Assembly: GCF_040802235.1 (NCBI RefSeq)
Contig: NC_133164.1
Span: 89,520,302 to 89,584,301 of the forward strand
From: Manis javanica
Lineage: Eukaryota; Chordata; Mammalia; Pholidota; Manidae
Length of the DNA: 64,000 bases
Direction of reading: 5' to 3'
The translations under genes were made by a program, and so were the position numbers. The notes under the pieces were generated by a model. That model was not told the origin of the DNA. It made no database searches and saw only the letters and a program-made list of their open reading frames with translations. Position 1 is the first letter of the stretch. Every line of letters begins with the position of its first letter. Below, piece after piece: positions 11,855-24,556 of the stretch.

Positions 11855-12192
11855 CATTTTTTTGAGATAGTATATGACTTGGCTTTTGTTTGTGTGTCTG
11901 TGTTTATCTCCATATTTGGAGGTGTATGTAAGTGTGACATGAGCTGATGAGGGACATTGGCATGAAAAGTCCTCGCAGGGTGTGACTGTTCACAGCTTGG
12001 CCCCAACATGGTTGTCGGCACCAGTTTTTTAACACCTTGACACAGTGAGATGGGGCTCACTCAAACCACCTGACCAGCATAGAGAAACATATTTGCTCTC
12101 ATTTTACCAAGAAGTTAGTAAAAACATTAACCCACAGGCCCATCTACGTTGCACCACACAGATCTTGCATCTCTACAGTGAGGCCCAAAGTA

Positions 12193-13039
12193 CAACCACA
12201 CCTCATTTTATCCCACTTCACAGATACTGTGTTTTGTTTTCTTTTGTTTACAGATAAAAGATTTGTGGCAACCCTGCATCTAGCAAGTCTATCTATCGGC
12301 ACTGTTTCTCCAACAGCATTTGCTCGCTTCATGTCTTGGTGTCACATTTGGGTAATTCTCACAATATTTCAAACTTTTCCAGTACTGGTTAGGTCTGTTA
12401 AGGTGATCTGTGGTCAGTCATCTTTTGGTGTTAATATTGTGATTGCTTTGAGACGCCACAAACAGCCCTCATGTAATATGGTGAATTTTGTTGATAAAGC
12501 ACTGGCAGGTTGGAGAGGACTGGCTTCCATTTTGAAAGAAGTTCTACTGTGGGTAAAATGCTATCAAACAGCATTGCCTCCTACAAAAAAATCATCTGTG
12601 AAAGAAGAGTCAGTCAATGAAGCAAACTTCATTGTTGTCTTATTTTAAGAAATTGCCACCCCGGCCTTCAGCAACCACCACCCAGACCAGTCAGCAGCCA
12701 TCAGCATGGAGGCAGGACCCTCCACCCACAGAAAGATTACGACACTGAATGCTCAGGTGTTGGGTAGCATCTTTCAACAAGAGAGTGTTTTTAACTAAAA
12801 AATAAATAATTTCATGAAATTAACAAATAAACTATTTAATTAATACCATGCTGAATGCCTGAGTGTACATTGTGTTTAAAGACATACTCGTATCACACAC
12901 TTGACAGATGGCAGTATAGTGTAAATACAACTTTTATCTGCACTGGGACACCAAAAAATTCATTTGATTGGCTTCTTTGCAGTATTTGCCTTGTGCAGTG
13001 CTCTGGAACTGAACCCACAGTATGTCTGAGGTCTGCCTG
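12193..13039 (+). mobile_element. Tigger1 DNA transposon, internally deleted
   Basis: The left terminal repeat is CAACCACACCTCATTTTA, preceded by TA. The right terminus TCTGAGGTCTGCCTG is its diverged inverse. Internal segments match Tigger1 (for example GTGGCAACCCTGCATCTAGC and the transposase C-terminal region near 12590-12720). About 0.85 kb remains of a 2.4-kb parent, so most of the transposase gene is gone. The remnant coding sense is plus and it is dead. The 11864-12192 stretch before it holds nothing I recognise. Confidence 0.82.
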
Positions 13040-13344
13040 AACACTTTCTTTCTTGGTGACAAAGCAGAGGTAATGCATTCTGATAGTTGCCAACAATTTC
13101 TAGCAAGTGTTAGAAGTGGCCTCACAAATCAGTTCTACCAGTCACAAGCAGGATCATTTCAAGATGGCCATTTTAATGTGAGGTCAGATCCTGACCAGTC
13201 ACCATCCTTATCCTAACATGGCTACAGTTCCTTGGTGACTGAGCAAGCTCACCAAGGGCCAAGTGGTGGAGTGAGAGCAGGCTGGCGTTTGTCCGCCCTT
13301 GGTTATACAGCCACGTTGCTGCCGGGGAGTGGGTGTTGCTTGCT

Positions 13345-13680
13345 CTCTTCTCCTTGTGACCTTCTCTTCCCTTCATACATGTTTTGCTTCCACGCCTGTG
13401 CATCTCACCTCATCTCCTTTGCTGACTTCCCTTCCTCAAATTTCCTCTCAGTTTTTTTCCTCTCACCAGAGTCTCCCCAGGGATCTCATTAGTCTCATGA
13501 CTTTGACCATCACTTCTACACAGATGATGCCTAAATCATATCTTGTCTCAAACATTAAGCTGCTATTTCCAACTGTGTTCTGGAACCTACTTCACACATT
13601 CTTTAAACTGAACATATCCAAACTTCTCTCTGTCCCTATCCCAACTCTGCTGTTCTTCCCTATTTCCTAGTATAGATATT
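13345..13680 (+). repeat. L2-like fragment
   Basis: The pyrimidine-rich degenerate composition (CTCATGACTTTGACCATCAC, with ACTGAACATATCCAAACTTC) resembles LINE-2. The boundaries are approximate. Confidence 0.5.
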
Positions 13681-14469
13681 GGCACCATCCACCACAGGAA
13701 GCTTGTGTGGCAGCGGTTAATGTAGCACACCTGAGACTGCTGTCCTTAGAAAGGCTTGCTTTTAAGGTGGGCTGCTGGCTGGCATCTGGGGACTTAACTG
13801 GCAAACAGTTCTCTTCGCTGATATAAAACTTTCTCTGAGTACTAATGGCTCACTGTGCCTCAACTGTTTGTACAAACCATGTGGTTTATGCTGAATGCCC
13901 ATTTTCCTTCTAGAAGTCTGGGATTTTGGTAAATGCTAGGCAGAGGGTGCCAGTGTGAACAGCTCCCAGTTAAAAGCATGGGTGAGTCTCTGAAGAGCTT
14001 CCCCAGCAGACGCTGCAATGCTGTCACAACCTGTTGCTAGAGGAACTAAATTCATCCTGCGCAAATCCCCTGGGAAGCTTGTACCTGGCCTCTATCTTCA
14101 CGCCACTTCCCTTTCCCTTGCTGACTTTATTATATATCCTTCTGCTGTAATCCTAGGCATGGATATGACCGTATGACTTGCCCTGTGAGTCTTCCTAGCA
14201 AATCACCAAAATTGGGGGTGGTCTTAGGATCCCCTGACACAGTACAATTCCTTTCTTTTCCTTTCCTTATCCTCTATGTTCAATTAACCTCCAAATATCA
14301 TTACCTCTGCCTTTATTTTACAACATGGTCCATAGTCTCCACCCTCACCGCCTTGATGCCACAACAGTGACTCTAACTGGGCACCACTCTCCTCGCTTTC
14401 TTCCCCTAAAAAAGCAAAACTCAAGGACTGGAGGACAGCACCAAGCACTACAAAGGGGGGTTTATCACT
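13681..14469. other. no recognised feature
   Basis: Intergenic sequence with no supported gene or repeat. Confidence 0.45.
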
Positions 14470-14640
14470 CAAGGCCAGTTTCCTCAGCCGCAAGATGGGG
14501 ATAATTACAGAGCCTATTTCATAGGGCTGTTGTCAGGGGTACATGAGAAAATGCATACAAACTTAATGAGATTGTCTGTGTAAAGTGCTTAGTGCATTAC
14601 AGTCCTTAACAAATGTTAGCGTTTGTTTCTATTATTAGTA
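14470..14640 (+). repeat. MIR SINE
   Basis: It contains the MIR landmarks AGTTTCCTC, AAGATGGGGATAATTA and GGGCTGTTGTCAGGGGT, then AAAGTGCTTAGTGCATTA and a terminal ATTATTAGTAGTA. It is an ancient, immobile tRNA-derived SINE. Confidence 0.8.
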
Positions 14641-15899
14641 GTATTCTGCAGACACCACCTGTTTGCTCCCTGTGAGGCTCAGCCTGTGCTAGGGCCAGAA
14701 TCACTGTTATGAAATTAGAACCTTAGCTTCTCACCCCCATAATCTGCAGTGCAGGCTCACCCCGAAATGCAGGCATCTCCATTCGATTCCAAGTAGCCTG
14801 GCATTTGGGGGTGCTCTTTTCCTCTGACTTGCTGTCCCAGCGTGGGGTGGTGAGCTGACACAGCACAGGGTGTATGGAGGAAGGAAGGATCTGGTATTGC
14901 CATGAAAGTCTCCAGATTCCTGATGATACCACTGACCTAAATATTTGTTTCCTAAACACGAAGTGCAAAACCATCAGTTATTTCAGAAGAAAAAGACACT
15001 GAAAAGGACCAAAGAGCTGGAAGCATCACAGACAATAAAAATAGGAATTAAGATGTTCTCAGACACACATAGAAAATCAGTATGTGAGGTGATGGATGTG
15101 TTAATTAACCAGGAAGGGAGAATCCTTTCACACTGTCCACGTATTATCAGATCATCATGATGTAGAGTCGAATTTCCATTTTCAGTATCTTCATGACTAT
15201 CCCAGGAACTTTGGATGAAAAAACTTTGGGGATCATTATAAAAGTTCTCCATAGTAGAACTAATGAAATCATAGGTCTGTTAGTAACACAAAGCTTATAG
15301 ATCTATTCAGGATTCCAATTATCAAGATACTGCCAACAGAGCTGAATTATTCACCTTAAAATTCCATGCCGTTAATAATGACATAGAAATAACTTCTCAT
15401 TAAAAACAAGCAGGAGAAGGTAGCAAAGGCAAACTGGGTAGTACATTAACTTCATTTTGAATTCTAACAAACGGATGTAATGAAAAATTTCTGTGGTTTA
15501 ATTAAGCAAACGATTAGTATAGGATTGTTAGTTCTAAATCTTAGGACACGGAGCTCACTGAATTGTGAATGAGATTAATCTAAAGTAAGAATCACCAGTG
15601 TGCAAAACAATGCAATTTAACTTTATATAACAGACCTTTTGTTCCATCTTTGGTGAGTGGTTAATATAATCATTTTCCCTGCTTACAGATAATAGCATCA
15701 TCTCATCTACACTGAATGTGATCCTTCAAAGCTGGTGACAGTAGGAAGACCTCCATTAAATATTGTTAAAGCTACTGGATTCCTTTTGATGACCCTAAAG
15801 TTGATGAAGAACATTATCTGCTTAAAACAGTCTGAAGAATAGGCCAAGGTTAACATATTTTTGTGAAAACATTAAGTTTGTGATTCATCCCATTTTGTC
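14641..15899. other. no recognised feature
   Basis: AT-rich intergenic sequence downstream of ANKRD29. No gene or repeat is supported. Part of it could belong to a longer ANKRD29 3' UTR. Confidence 0.45.
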
Positions 15900-17655
15900 T
15901 TTTGGAACTTTGTTATCAGTGCCCATAATAATGTTTCGATTTATTTCAGTGATGAGCAAACTTTTTTGGCCTAAGAGCTAAGGGGAAAAAATATGAAGTA
16001 TTTAAGACCACATTATTTACCTCTTTAAAATGAATATAGCTTTATGTAGTTTCCATGGGAGAAAATGTTTATTTGTACAACTTTACTGAATAAAGTCAAC
16101 GAGGAAGTTGGCATTGTTTCTTAGTTAATAAAATGTTTCTATCTGGGCATTTGAACAATATAGGCAGAGCTTTCTACTTTTTTATCCTGAAATTAGATTG
16201 CAGACATGTCGCATCGCTACTCACACTGTAGGCAACTCTGGGGCCTCAATACTGGATTTGCCTTCGATGTTGATTAAAATAAGCTGATTTTTGTTGATTG
16301 TTTTACTGATCATAACAACTTTAAGAGAGTATTTGACAGCTTCAAAAATTATATCCCATTGTTTACTGGCTTAAAGATAAAGCTTTTAGAAACACTGCAA
16401 GTTGGTTAAAAAAACCTTTTGGGATTACATTTCCCTGTAATTTAACAGATCCTTACATAGGACATTGCCTGGAAACCAGAATAGAACATGAATAAGAAAA
16501 CTAAAGACGTATTTAAATAACAAATACCATCAATGTTTAACATGGTAGACTACAGAAAGGTTCAATTTGTGTGTGTGCAGTCAGGCACTGAGTGATGCAT
16601 TTAGAAACCATTGTATTAAGTGCACTGAGTATAAATTTTGACCCCCGCAAAGGAATAATTCAATGAAACCCAGGTTTCTTTCTTGGCATCAACCAGCTCA
16701 AAAACATGCATAAATGAACACTTACTAGACACTATTAGCAGTCTTTTATTTATACTCCTGCAATAGTAATAGCAACATATTGTACTTGCATAGAACACAT
16801 TTTATCCAAGGATCTCAAAGTCATTGTATCAAGCAATGTGGTGTTGCAAGTTCAAGTTTCCATGACATTAAGTCTGCTTAGTCATGGCATGGGAAACAGA
16901 TTCCCAGCAATAGAATACAAATAAAAGCTCATGGAGACAAAGTCTAAATTTCTTACGGTTTGTAATTTTCTGAACTTTCAAACTTGCCACTTCTATCTTA
17001 CCATACCTATAATATTGACTTTGGGTAAAAATGAACTTTACATGTTCGGAATAATTTGAGCATCAACTCACAAATGAACAATGTCTTTTATAGTTCAACT
17101 GTTCATCTTTGAAAAACACATGGTAGAATGTTAGAAGTGGCTTTTTAATAGTGTAACTTTGCACATTCTTGATTCATAATATCATGACTATGAATGATCC
17201 TTGAATAGAAGAAAACATTTTACACTGGAGTGACATACGTATATATGTAAAATATAATGGAGCTATAACTTTTAGCACACTTACATTGAACACAAAAGTA
17301 CTTTGATTCATTGAAGGTCAGACTTTTTGTCTTTCTGTCTTCTTGTTTAAACTTCTTAGAGGGTTTAACTCTTAGCATTTATCTGAGAGACCCAAGTTAG
17401 TGTAGTTTAAAGAGTTTCTTTGGAATGCATGAATCTGCCAGGCTCTACTGGAGAGGCCCCCTTAAGTGAGGAGAAGGGGTCCCTGAGCTGCTCTGTTCTT
17501 GACTCAGGGCAGAAGGCTCAGCTCTTCTTGGTCAGGGACCCAGGATGGGCATTCTGGGCATTTTCTTTAAGGAATTTCCAACATTATTGGAAATGCAATT
17601 TCTCTTTGGACAATGTGATTAAGGTTCCTATCTTTCAGTCAAATATTAAACTAAG
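15900..17655 (-). other. ANKRD29: probable ANKRD29 3' UTR
   Basis: AT-rich sequence follows the stop codon on the minus strand. I recognise no repeat in it. Candidate minus-strand AATAAA signals lie at about 16745-16750, 16068-16073 and 15940-15945. I cannot decide which is used, so the lower bound is a guess that places it near the last of them. RNA 3'-end reads would define it. Confidence 0.4.
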
Positions 17656-17739
17656 TTAGCTCTTCCTGTGTCCTTCTTTACTTCGGAGGAGACGCAATAT
17701 CCTTTCATTTTGGGTTAGTTCTGCTGGAAGTTCATTAGC
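17656..17739 (-). CDS. ANKRD29: ANKRD29 exon 10 (C-terminal coding part and stop)
   Basis: This exon has 28 codons including TAA (TAA at 17658-17656), reading ANELPAELTQNERILRLL then RSKEGHRKS. The acceptor is TTCTTTTAG with AG at 17740-17741. It encodes the half-repeat cap and the basic C-terminal tail of ANKRD29. Human reads K for the Q and P for the H as I recall. It continues without a break into the 3' UTR at lower coordinates. Confidence 0.94.
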   Translation of the reverse strand, partial: ANELPAELTQNERILRLLRSKEGHRKS

Positions 17740-17929
17740 CTAAAAGAAGTTAAGATAGGCATTAGTTAATTCCCACAGTTGGTAGGATTTTAGGGACTCC
17801 AAGAGGGGCCCCGACCCAAACTTCCTCCTCCACTGCTAAAATACTCACTAGAATTCCTCTTGTATTAAGGCATATAAGAGGTCTTCTGTAAATGTATAAA
17901 TATTTCCTATTATTTTCTTATCTCTGTTA

Positions 17930-18060
17930 TTTTCCTATCTGCATCATATCCCTTACTAGACTGGAATCACCTGGAGGCCAGGGTCCCTGTATTATTTATC
18001 CTCCTTTCCAGAGCAATGCCTGGTCTATCTAGTATGTGCTCAATAAAAATAGGTAATGTT
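17930..18060 (+). repeat. L2 LINE 3' fragment
   Basis: CTAGACTGGAATCACCTGGA, then GCCAGGGTCCCTGTATT and ending GTGCTCAATAAAAAT, is the recognisable 3' end of LINE-2. Confidence 0.7.
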
Positions 18061-18332
18061 ACATTTGATACCTCATACTTAATTAGTTTACTACGTGGGG
18101 TAGTCTGTGCACTAGGGTCTTGAGACTTAGGCCAGGTATTGTTTGATAACACAGCAGAGTTAGGAAACATTCAGAGCATAGGAGATACCTGGGAAAGAGC
18201 AGCTTTAGCAGGACCCACCTCCCACCTGACGCAGTCTCACTGAATGCCCCATTCTTTTCACACTATTGTGGAGAAATGTTCTTTTTGCATTTATTTCATG
18301 AGTCTCTACCATATCCAATAGACATTATGGGG

Positions 18333-19518
18333 CAGTGGTTCTCAAACCTTTTGGTCGCAGGAACTTTTTGCATTCTTAAAAATAATCGAGGACCCCAATG
18401 AACTTTTGTTTCTAATTTCATACAAATCAAAATGAGAACACTTAAAATATATGTATTAATTCACTTTTAAAAACAGTAAGCCAAATACTGTGAAGATAAA
18501 CAACATATTTATGAGTAATTACCAAATTTTGAAAAACAGGAAAGTTAGAAGAGTAGGATTGTTTCAGTTTTGTGTATTTCTATGATGGGTAACTAGTGGA
18601 AGACAACTGTGTTCTCATCCGCTTCTACAGCCAATCTATTGTGATACTTTATTTGGTTGAAGCATCTGATGAAAATTCAGCTTTACACAGATAGGCAGGC
18701 TTTTCAGATCATTTTAGATACTCTTCCTGTTACACCAATATGTACAAGTGGTAGTTTGCTAAAGGTCACTACAGTGGGGAACTAAGCCATGTCAAAGAAG
18801 CTTTTGCACTGTTATGTAATAGGTCTGTCTATCTGCAGATGTTTTTGTTTTTGTTTTTTACCCATACATGATTTGTAACATCATGCACTGGTCATTGGGA
18901 AAACAGTTCACTGATCACTGAGTTATGCAGATCTTCCAAATGTGGACACATTTCATCATACAATCTCAAAGGATCACAGTAATTAACATTACCACTGATT
19001 CATCAGAAAAGCCTATAAGTGTTGGGAACCTGTCGGGTTCACATGGTGGATACAAACTGTTTTTTCAAGTACAAATGGTGTGCCATGAAAAATGTGGCTG
19101 GCTCACTTTGTGATTCAAGCGATCACACAAGAGCCTTCCCTGGAGGCGAGCAGTGCTCTTCAGTCTACGCAGAGGTGCTCTATGCATCCTTCCCGTCTCG
19201 TCACACAGGATATTGAAAAGATATATAGGTTACTACTTTGTCAAAGACATTACTAAGTAAAAGTGGTATTTTTGTAATCCACAAAATTTGTACAATGACT
19301 TGCAGAGGTTTGTAAAATCATTTGCCAGTACAGACTGTACCCCTGCCTGGATGTGTACTACACTGCCAACAATTTCACCCACCATGGCTTTTGCCCCTCT
19401 AGGGTCCATGTCAGCACAGTGAACAGGGCAAATAATGTTTTCGTATTATTCAGAATATTGTTTTGCACTTATTAGACACCCTGAAAGGGATCCATGGTCT
19501 ACACTTTGAGAACTATTG
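18333..19518 (+). mobile_element. hAT-like non-autonomous DNA transposon (~1.19 kb)
   Basis: The ends are diverged inverted repeats: CAGTGGTTCTCAAACC at the left, and CTTTGAGAACTATTG at the right. Early interior (GGACCCCAATGAACTTTTGT) resembles hAT-Charlie-related repeats. No transposase frame survives. The flanking 8-mers are only partly alike, so the target duplication is not demonstrated. The orientation shown is nominal. Confidence 0.65.
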
Positions 19519-20754
19519 TTACAGATGAATCAAAAGGATGAGCTGAGATTTCAGGGGAGGCAATTAAAGGGCAGAAAGGCACCCAGAATGGGCAAGAGGG
19601 CATTCTGGATGTTACCTGCCTCACATGTGTTTTCTCCTACAGCCATGCCTGCAACTCCAGCTGCTTTACCTCAGAGCCTGATTTTAGGTGAAACCCCTGG
19701 AGTCCACACCTTCCAGGCTGGGTCCTGCTCTTAGACCCCCATCTGCTAACTAGGCCCCCACTGGTTGGGAATTATGAGTTTGCCACCACTGGTCTGCAGT
19801 GCAGCCTGTCCTGCGTCTGCCCCCAAGACCACCACGAAGGACCTTTGATTCTAATGCTGGTCTGAATCAGGCAGGAAATTGCTCTGCTGTCACTACAGAC
19901 CAGAGGCCCCTCTACAGGGCCCAGTTCTACTATTAGTCTCTGTAGGAACAAATACTGTACAGGCCTAATGCCTGGACCAGTAGAGAAATGCTCCTGGTAA
20001 CCAGACCCGAGGGCCATCCAGGCTCAGAGTACATTCAGGAATAGCCAGACTGTTCTGCATTGGTTCCTGTCCTTGGTGAGCAGGCTGGCAGGCAGCCAAA
20101 GGATCCTCCGTGGTCAGGAAGAAGTTGGACCTCTCTGTACAAGCTTGCCAAGCTACAGCTGCCTTGTGTGACCATCTCCATAAGTGTCCAGATCCTTTAT
20201 CATTAAAAAAAGCTTTATACCCTCAAACTGTGCTGTCAACTTCTGGTCAACCACATCGCTCTGCCTGATGTGTGTGTCGTGCACACCGAGCTGAACACCT
20301 GATCTCACTCCTCCTTTCTCCTAGCTGGTCCCCACTGAATGGTCAGGCTGCTCAGCTTGTGGATTAAGATGGCGAGTGGCCGGGCTAGCCCCTGAAGGCT
20401 GTATTATTCATTGTGGAACAGGACCATGGCCCATGTTCATGTTACTACAGTATCAAACCACTACTCCCATTGCCCTGGCAGCTGGGTTCGGAGTCCTCAG
20501 CTCGGAGTTTTGGGAACACAGGCTCCTTACACCCACAGGGAAGGTGACAGCATGGAGTGGTTGCTGGGCCAGTGGTTACCCTCTCCTCAGGTATCCGCCT
20601 TGCATCCGCAGAGTAGAAGTGCTGGAAACCCTGGAGCAGAACATGCTTCTGTACTAGCTTAGCGATCAGTTTCCCTGGGAAGCCTTTAATAGCATTCTTT
20701 ACATCCCTGCTGATGGCTCTAGTTACTCTGTTTTGGATTTGCTTATTTAATTGT

Positions 20755-20870
20755 TTTTATTTCCCAGTAAACTGTGGCCTGACCTATGTGAACTTCATTC
20801 ACTGTTGTGTCCCCAGGACATTGGGCATGGAATCTAGTAGGCACTCAGTAGGTGTTTGTTGAATGAACAA
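20755..20870 (+). repeat. L2 LINE 3' fragment
   Basis: The end reads TAGGCACTCAGTAGGTGTTT then GTTGAATGAAC, the diagnostic LINE-2 3' terminus. Confidence 0.75.
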
Positions 20871-22236
20871 AAGAAGGCCAAGAGTCCTGTGGCTGCTGGA
20901 ATCTCAATGCACTTGTTTCTGGAGCTACCTTTAAAGTGACTGACTTCTGTGGGGTGGCTGATGATCAGGTGGGGGCTTCCCTGGCAGCTACTCCCAGCTC
21001 TAAGGGCCTCTGCAGTCTGAAACTCCAATGGATCAGCCTACACATACATTCAAGTAGCATTTGGGAAGGTCCAAGCAACAGCATTTCGGTCACTGGAAAT
21101 TCCCCATGACCGTTATTGCTAAGATTCCAGAAGACACACAAGGAATTGCATTTTTTGTTTCTATGTAAAGGTACTAACATTTCCCCTTGACTGACGGTTT
21201 AGTAAGAAAGTTTGATCTCTTCAGGAAGTCTGTGTCCAAGGTCTAAAGAAAAGAAAGTAAGTGTGATTTCAGCTGGGTTATCACACAGCCAGGCAACATT
21301 GTCCTCAAGTTGTTCGGTGGTAGGAATGAGGAAATAATAATTCCACATGCTAAGTGGAATGAGAAAAAGAGACTCTTGGCCTGTTGTTTAAGTACACTAA
21401 ATTGTTTCTTTTTGAAACATGAAGTAACATATGTTTTTATGTTCATAATGAAAATATTAACAGGAATACTTATAAAAACTTAAATATATAAGTATATGTA
21501 AGTATAAAATATGTAAGTATAAATTGAAAATTACTTTTCATACATTCCCCTATTAGTAAGCACCACTCCCATTTCCTCCTTCAAAAGCTGGAGGCTTAGT
21601 GTGTTTTCTCCAAACCTTTCCTAGGTGACTCTCCTCCCCACAGGCTCTACATTTAATACCTTATGCAGATGCAGAAAAGGAGGAAATACAATGAAAATAA
21701 TTTCTTCCATGAGTACTGCGCATTTTCCCACCTCCAAGTCTGGCCTGATCATAAACAAAGGATTTTAAGCTATAAAAAAATATGCGTTGGTTTTGTAACA
21801 GCTGTGCAAAGTCCTGTTAATAATATAAGAGCAACATTTTCCCCATGTAGTCACCAAATAGAGCATAAACAATTCTCGAGATGATCATCCAACCTATGAA
21901 GAATGGTGATAAACTGCCAGGCCTTTTTAGGACACTGCCCTGAAGACAGAACACTCATGATCCTGCTCCCCACAGCTAACGCCTACCCCTGTTCTAGGAG
22001 GCTACACCTTTGTTAGCGGAAACCACTGATGATACCGGGTTTTAGTATAATTCTCTGGGTCCAAATGTAGTGCTCACTCATGACGGAGTCATGATGACCT
22101 TAAGTGCCTTTCCTGTGCTGAGAAATGGAGACAGTGACCAGAGCCACTGACATGTCACCCTGGCTTAGGCAGGTGCTCTGATCCCTTGGCACAGGAGCCC
22201 AATGGAGTTAAAAGATGGGTAAAGTAAGGCTGGTAC

Positions 22237-22335
22237 CTTGTTTCTCAGGGCTGGGTCTGCCCCTGCTTCCAGCAGCAGCACGACTGTTTTAATATTCCCA
22301 TTGAGCACCGCTGCGTGGAGCGCTGACGTCCCATT
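22237..22335 (-). CDS. ANKRD29: ANKRD29 exon 9 (last complete ankyrin repeat)
   Basis: This exon has 99 nt, 33 codons, starting NGTSALHAAVLNGNIKTVV and ending GADPALRNK. The acceptor is TCTCTTAG (AG at 22336-22337) and the donor is GTACCA (GT at 22235-22236). SALHAAVLNGN and GADPALRNK are textbook ankyrin elements. No ATG lies in the exon, so it does not appear as a start-to-stop ORF. It was found from the motif and splice sites. Confidence 0.94.
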
Positions 22336-23718
22336 CTAAGAGAAAATGACAGTGTATGTCAGGAGTGAGCTCACAGCCACTGCACTCAGCTTGGCTTTCG
22401 TCGGACACCAGCCCAAGTGATGCCACTGTACTGCTGGAGCCTCACACTTCCTTATATTCCCTAGTCAAAGTCACATCGGCTCTCAGACAGTGTCCTCAGG
22501 TAAACAGCGGATGGTCAGTATCAATACTGGCAACATTCTTTTGCAAGTGAAACAAGGAACCTGGCCTGGAGTGTAAACGACTTCATGATCACGCAATCGG
22601 TTTTATATACATTAAAATTTGCTACAGAAAGAACAACAATGCTATGTCAAACATCTTCTTCTCTTAAGGAGCAGTGTATATAGTCTTTGGGCTTTTGGTG
22701 AGCCACTTCTGGTAGGGCTGGAGGAATGGCAGCTAGCTCACCTGTCAGCCTAGCTACATACACTCCACTCACTCAGGCATGCAGGAGAGAGACTGTGGCT
22801 TTCAGGGCGTAAGAGTAAGAGTATGTGTGGGGAGGAAACGCCCTGAGCCCTGAGTTGGAGCATTTCAGAATACAGGAGGGACCAACAGATAGGCTCTTGG
22901 CATTCTATGAAACTTACCATAAATATTTATTGAACTAAAAGTGGCTACCTGCAGCATGTAGCCGGATTCTGGGAGGGGAGAGGAAGAGACTATAACAAAC
23001 CTAATATAAGAATGATGGGCAGTCATATGACATCTGTTCTGGAAGATACATATGTCTATGAATAGTATCTAAGTGCAAACTTAGTTTACAAATTAACTAC
23101 TTTTAATTTTAAAAAATTCTCTTATTTTGCAAAAGGGTAAAATACCATACCCAGAGAAAAATCCCAGCAAAGTAGCATTTTTCCATGTTTGCCTTTTATA
23201 ATATGTATGGCAATTCACTAATCTGGTAACATCTCACTTATCTAAATCTCAACCAATTTATCCACTTCACTTATTTGCGACATGGCTAAGAATAAAACAC
23301 CAAGCCAAAGAAGAGCTGTTTGAAATGAGACCAGATAATGCCAAATCCATTTCTAAAGCTCTTTTCCTTTATTCAGAGACAATTTGTCCTCACAGACGAT
23401 TTACTTTTACTTTACAATTTGAACTAGTGCAGCTTTCTGGCTTCCAAGTTTATGGAAGATCAGCAGTTGCTCGGTGGGACATGGGAGAGGGGCCAGCACA
23501 CTGACCATAGCAGCTCTGTGTCAGCTGATAGCAAGGATGGAGCATGCAAATATAAAGATCAGATACAGAGTGTTCAAAAAGCCCCTGGGGTCATTCAAGG
23601 GCAATAGACTTTTCACACATCATTAGACCTTGAAGGCATATTCCCCAAGGTGCTAAGCCACCATCCCAAGTTTGGAACGGGTTTGGTGTCTTCTATTTAA
23701 GAAAATAAGAGCATACAC

Positions 23719-24028
23719 CAGGGCTCAGCAAACTATGGCTTGTGGGCCAAATCTAGCCTGTTGCCTGTTTTTCTCTGTCCTGGCAAGCTAAGGTTTCAAA
23801 AAAATTCAAAGAACAAAAATATTTTGTGATATGTGAAAATATGAAATTCCAGAAATACAATGTCCATACATTAAGTTTTATTGGGATGCAGCCTTGTATT
23901 TTTTTCTCCCTACAGCTACTTCCTTGCTACAATAGCAGAGTTGAAGAGCTGGGACAGAGACTGCATGGCCTACAAAACCTAAAATATTTGCTACCTGGCT
24001 CTTCACTGAAAAAGATTGCCAACCCTTG
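23719..24028 (+). mobile_element. hAT (Charlie/MER-type) non-autonomous element
   Basis: This 310-bp element starts CAGGGCTCAGCAAACT and ends TGCCAACCCTTG, which are inverted relatives. Its interior has TGTGGGCCAAATCTAGCCTG and TTTTATTGGGATGCAGCC. The flanking 8-mers GCATACAC and GTATATAT are similar, consistent with a decayed 8-bp hAT target duplication. Confidence 0.75.
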
Positions 24029-24556
24029 GTATATATTCTAATTTAGAAATATTTGAATCCAAAATGATTAAAACTTTTAAATGTTGTGGGGCTCTGTTTT
24101 CTGGAAGATCCAGCTCTACAAAATGACATATTCTCTGAGGTGTTTAGATATTTGAGGCTAATTTTATTTCATCTAAGGTAACAATGTGGTTCTTTGCTAC
24201 AGAGAATGAAGAGAAGGAACATGAGCACAGTCCCTCATGTTTTGCGGGAAGGATTTCATAAATCCTCCAATGATTTATCAGTATGGTTTACTTTCCAATT
24301 TAGTGATTTCATTACTACTTTTTAATTATTTTTTCCTAGAAAACTAAGTGCTGGCAGATTCTGGTTCACTCTCTTTACCTTCTTCCCATTTCTACAAGTG
24401 CCCATGAATCTCCCACATTAAGAAGTTGTAGGTATGTTCTTTCAAGAATACAACTAAACACATGAATTATACCAGATTCTACTGCAGTCCCCAAAAATGG
24501 GCTCCTTAATTTCACACTTCTCCTCTATAGGTCGGTAAATTTCCTTTAGGTCTTAC

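Larger units (their letters stand above)
3088..11863 (-). mobile_element. full-length LINE-1 (L1) retrotransposon with intact ORFs
   Basis: This is a complete minus-strand L1. It has a 5' end reading GGGAGGGCGGAGCCAAGATG (from about 11854), a ~1.63-kb 5' UTR, ORF1 (9297-10220), a 168-bp spacer, ORF2 (5286-9128), a ~2.17-kb 3' UTR and a poly(A) tail seen as T's at 3091-3111. The last-placed polyadenylation signal AATAAA is at 3135-3130. A short candidate target duplication, CATTTTTTT, occurs at 3088-3096 and 11855-11863. It overlaps the tail, so it is weak evidence. Total length is about 8.8 kb, longer than human L1 (about 6 kb). Both ORFs are uninterrupted, which implies a recent insertion and possibly a still-competent element. 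Confidence 0.95.
17740..22236 (-). other. ANKRD29: ANKRD29 intron 9 (4.5 kb)
   Basis: Sequence between exons 9 and 10. It contains two L2-like fragments (about 17930-18060 and 20755-20870) and a 1.19-kb hAT-like element (18333-19518). I see nothing recognisable in about 19.5-20.7 kb or 20.9-22.2 kb. Confidence 0.78.

Noticed and set aside
12178..12648. 156-residue plus-strand frame
   Set aside because: It lies within the deleted Tigger1 element, mostly its terminal non-coding part, so it is not a host gene.
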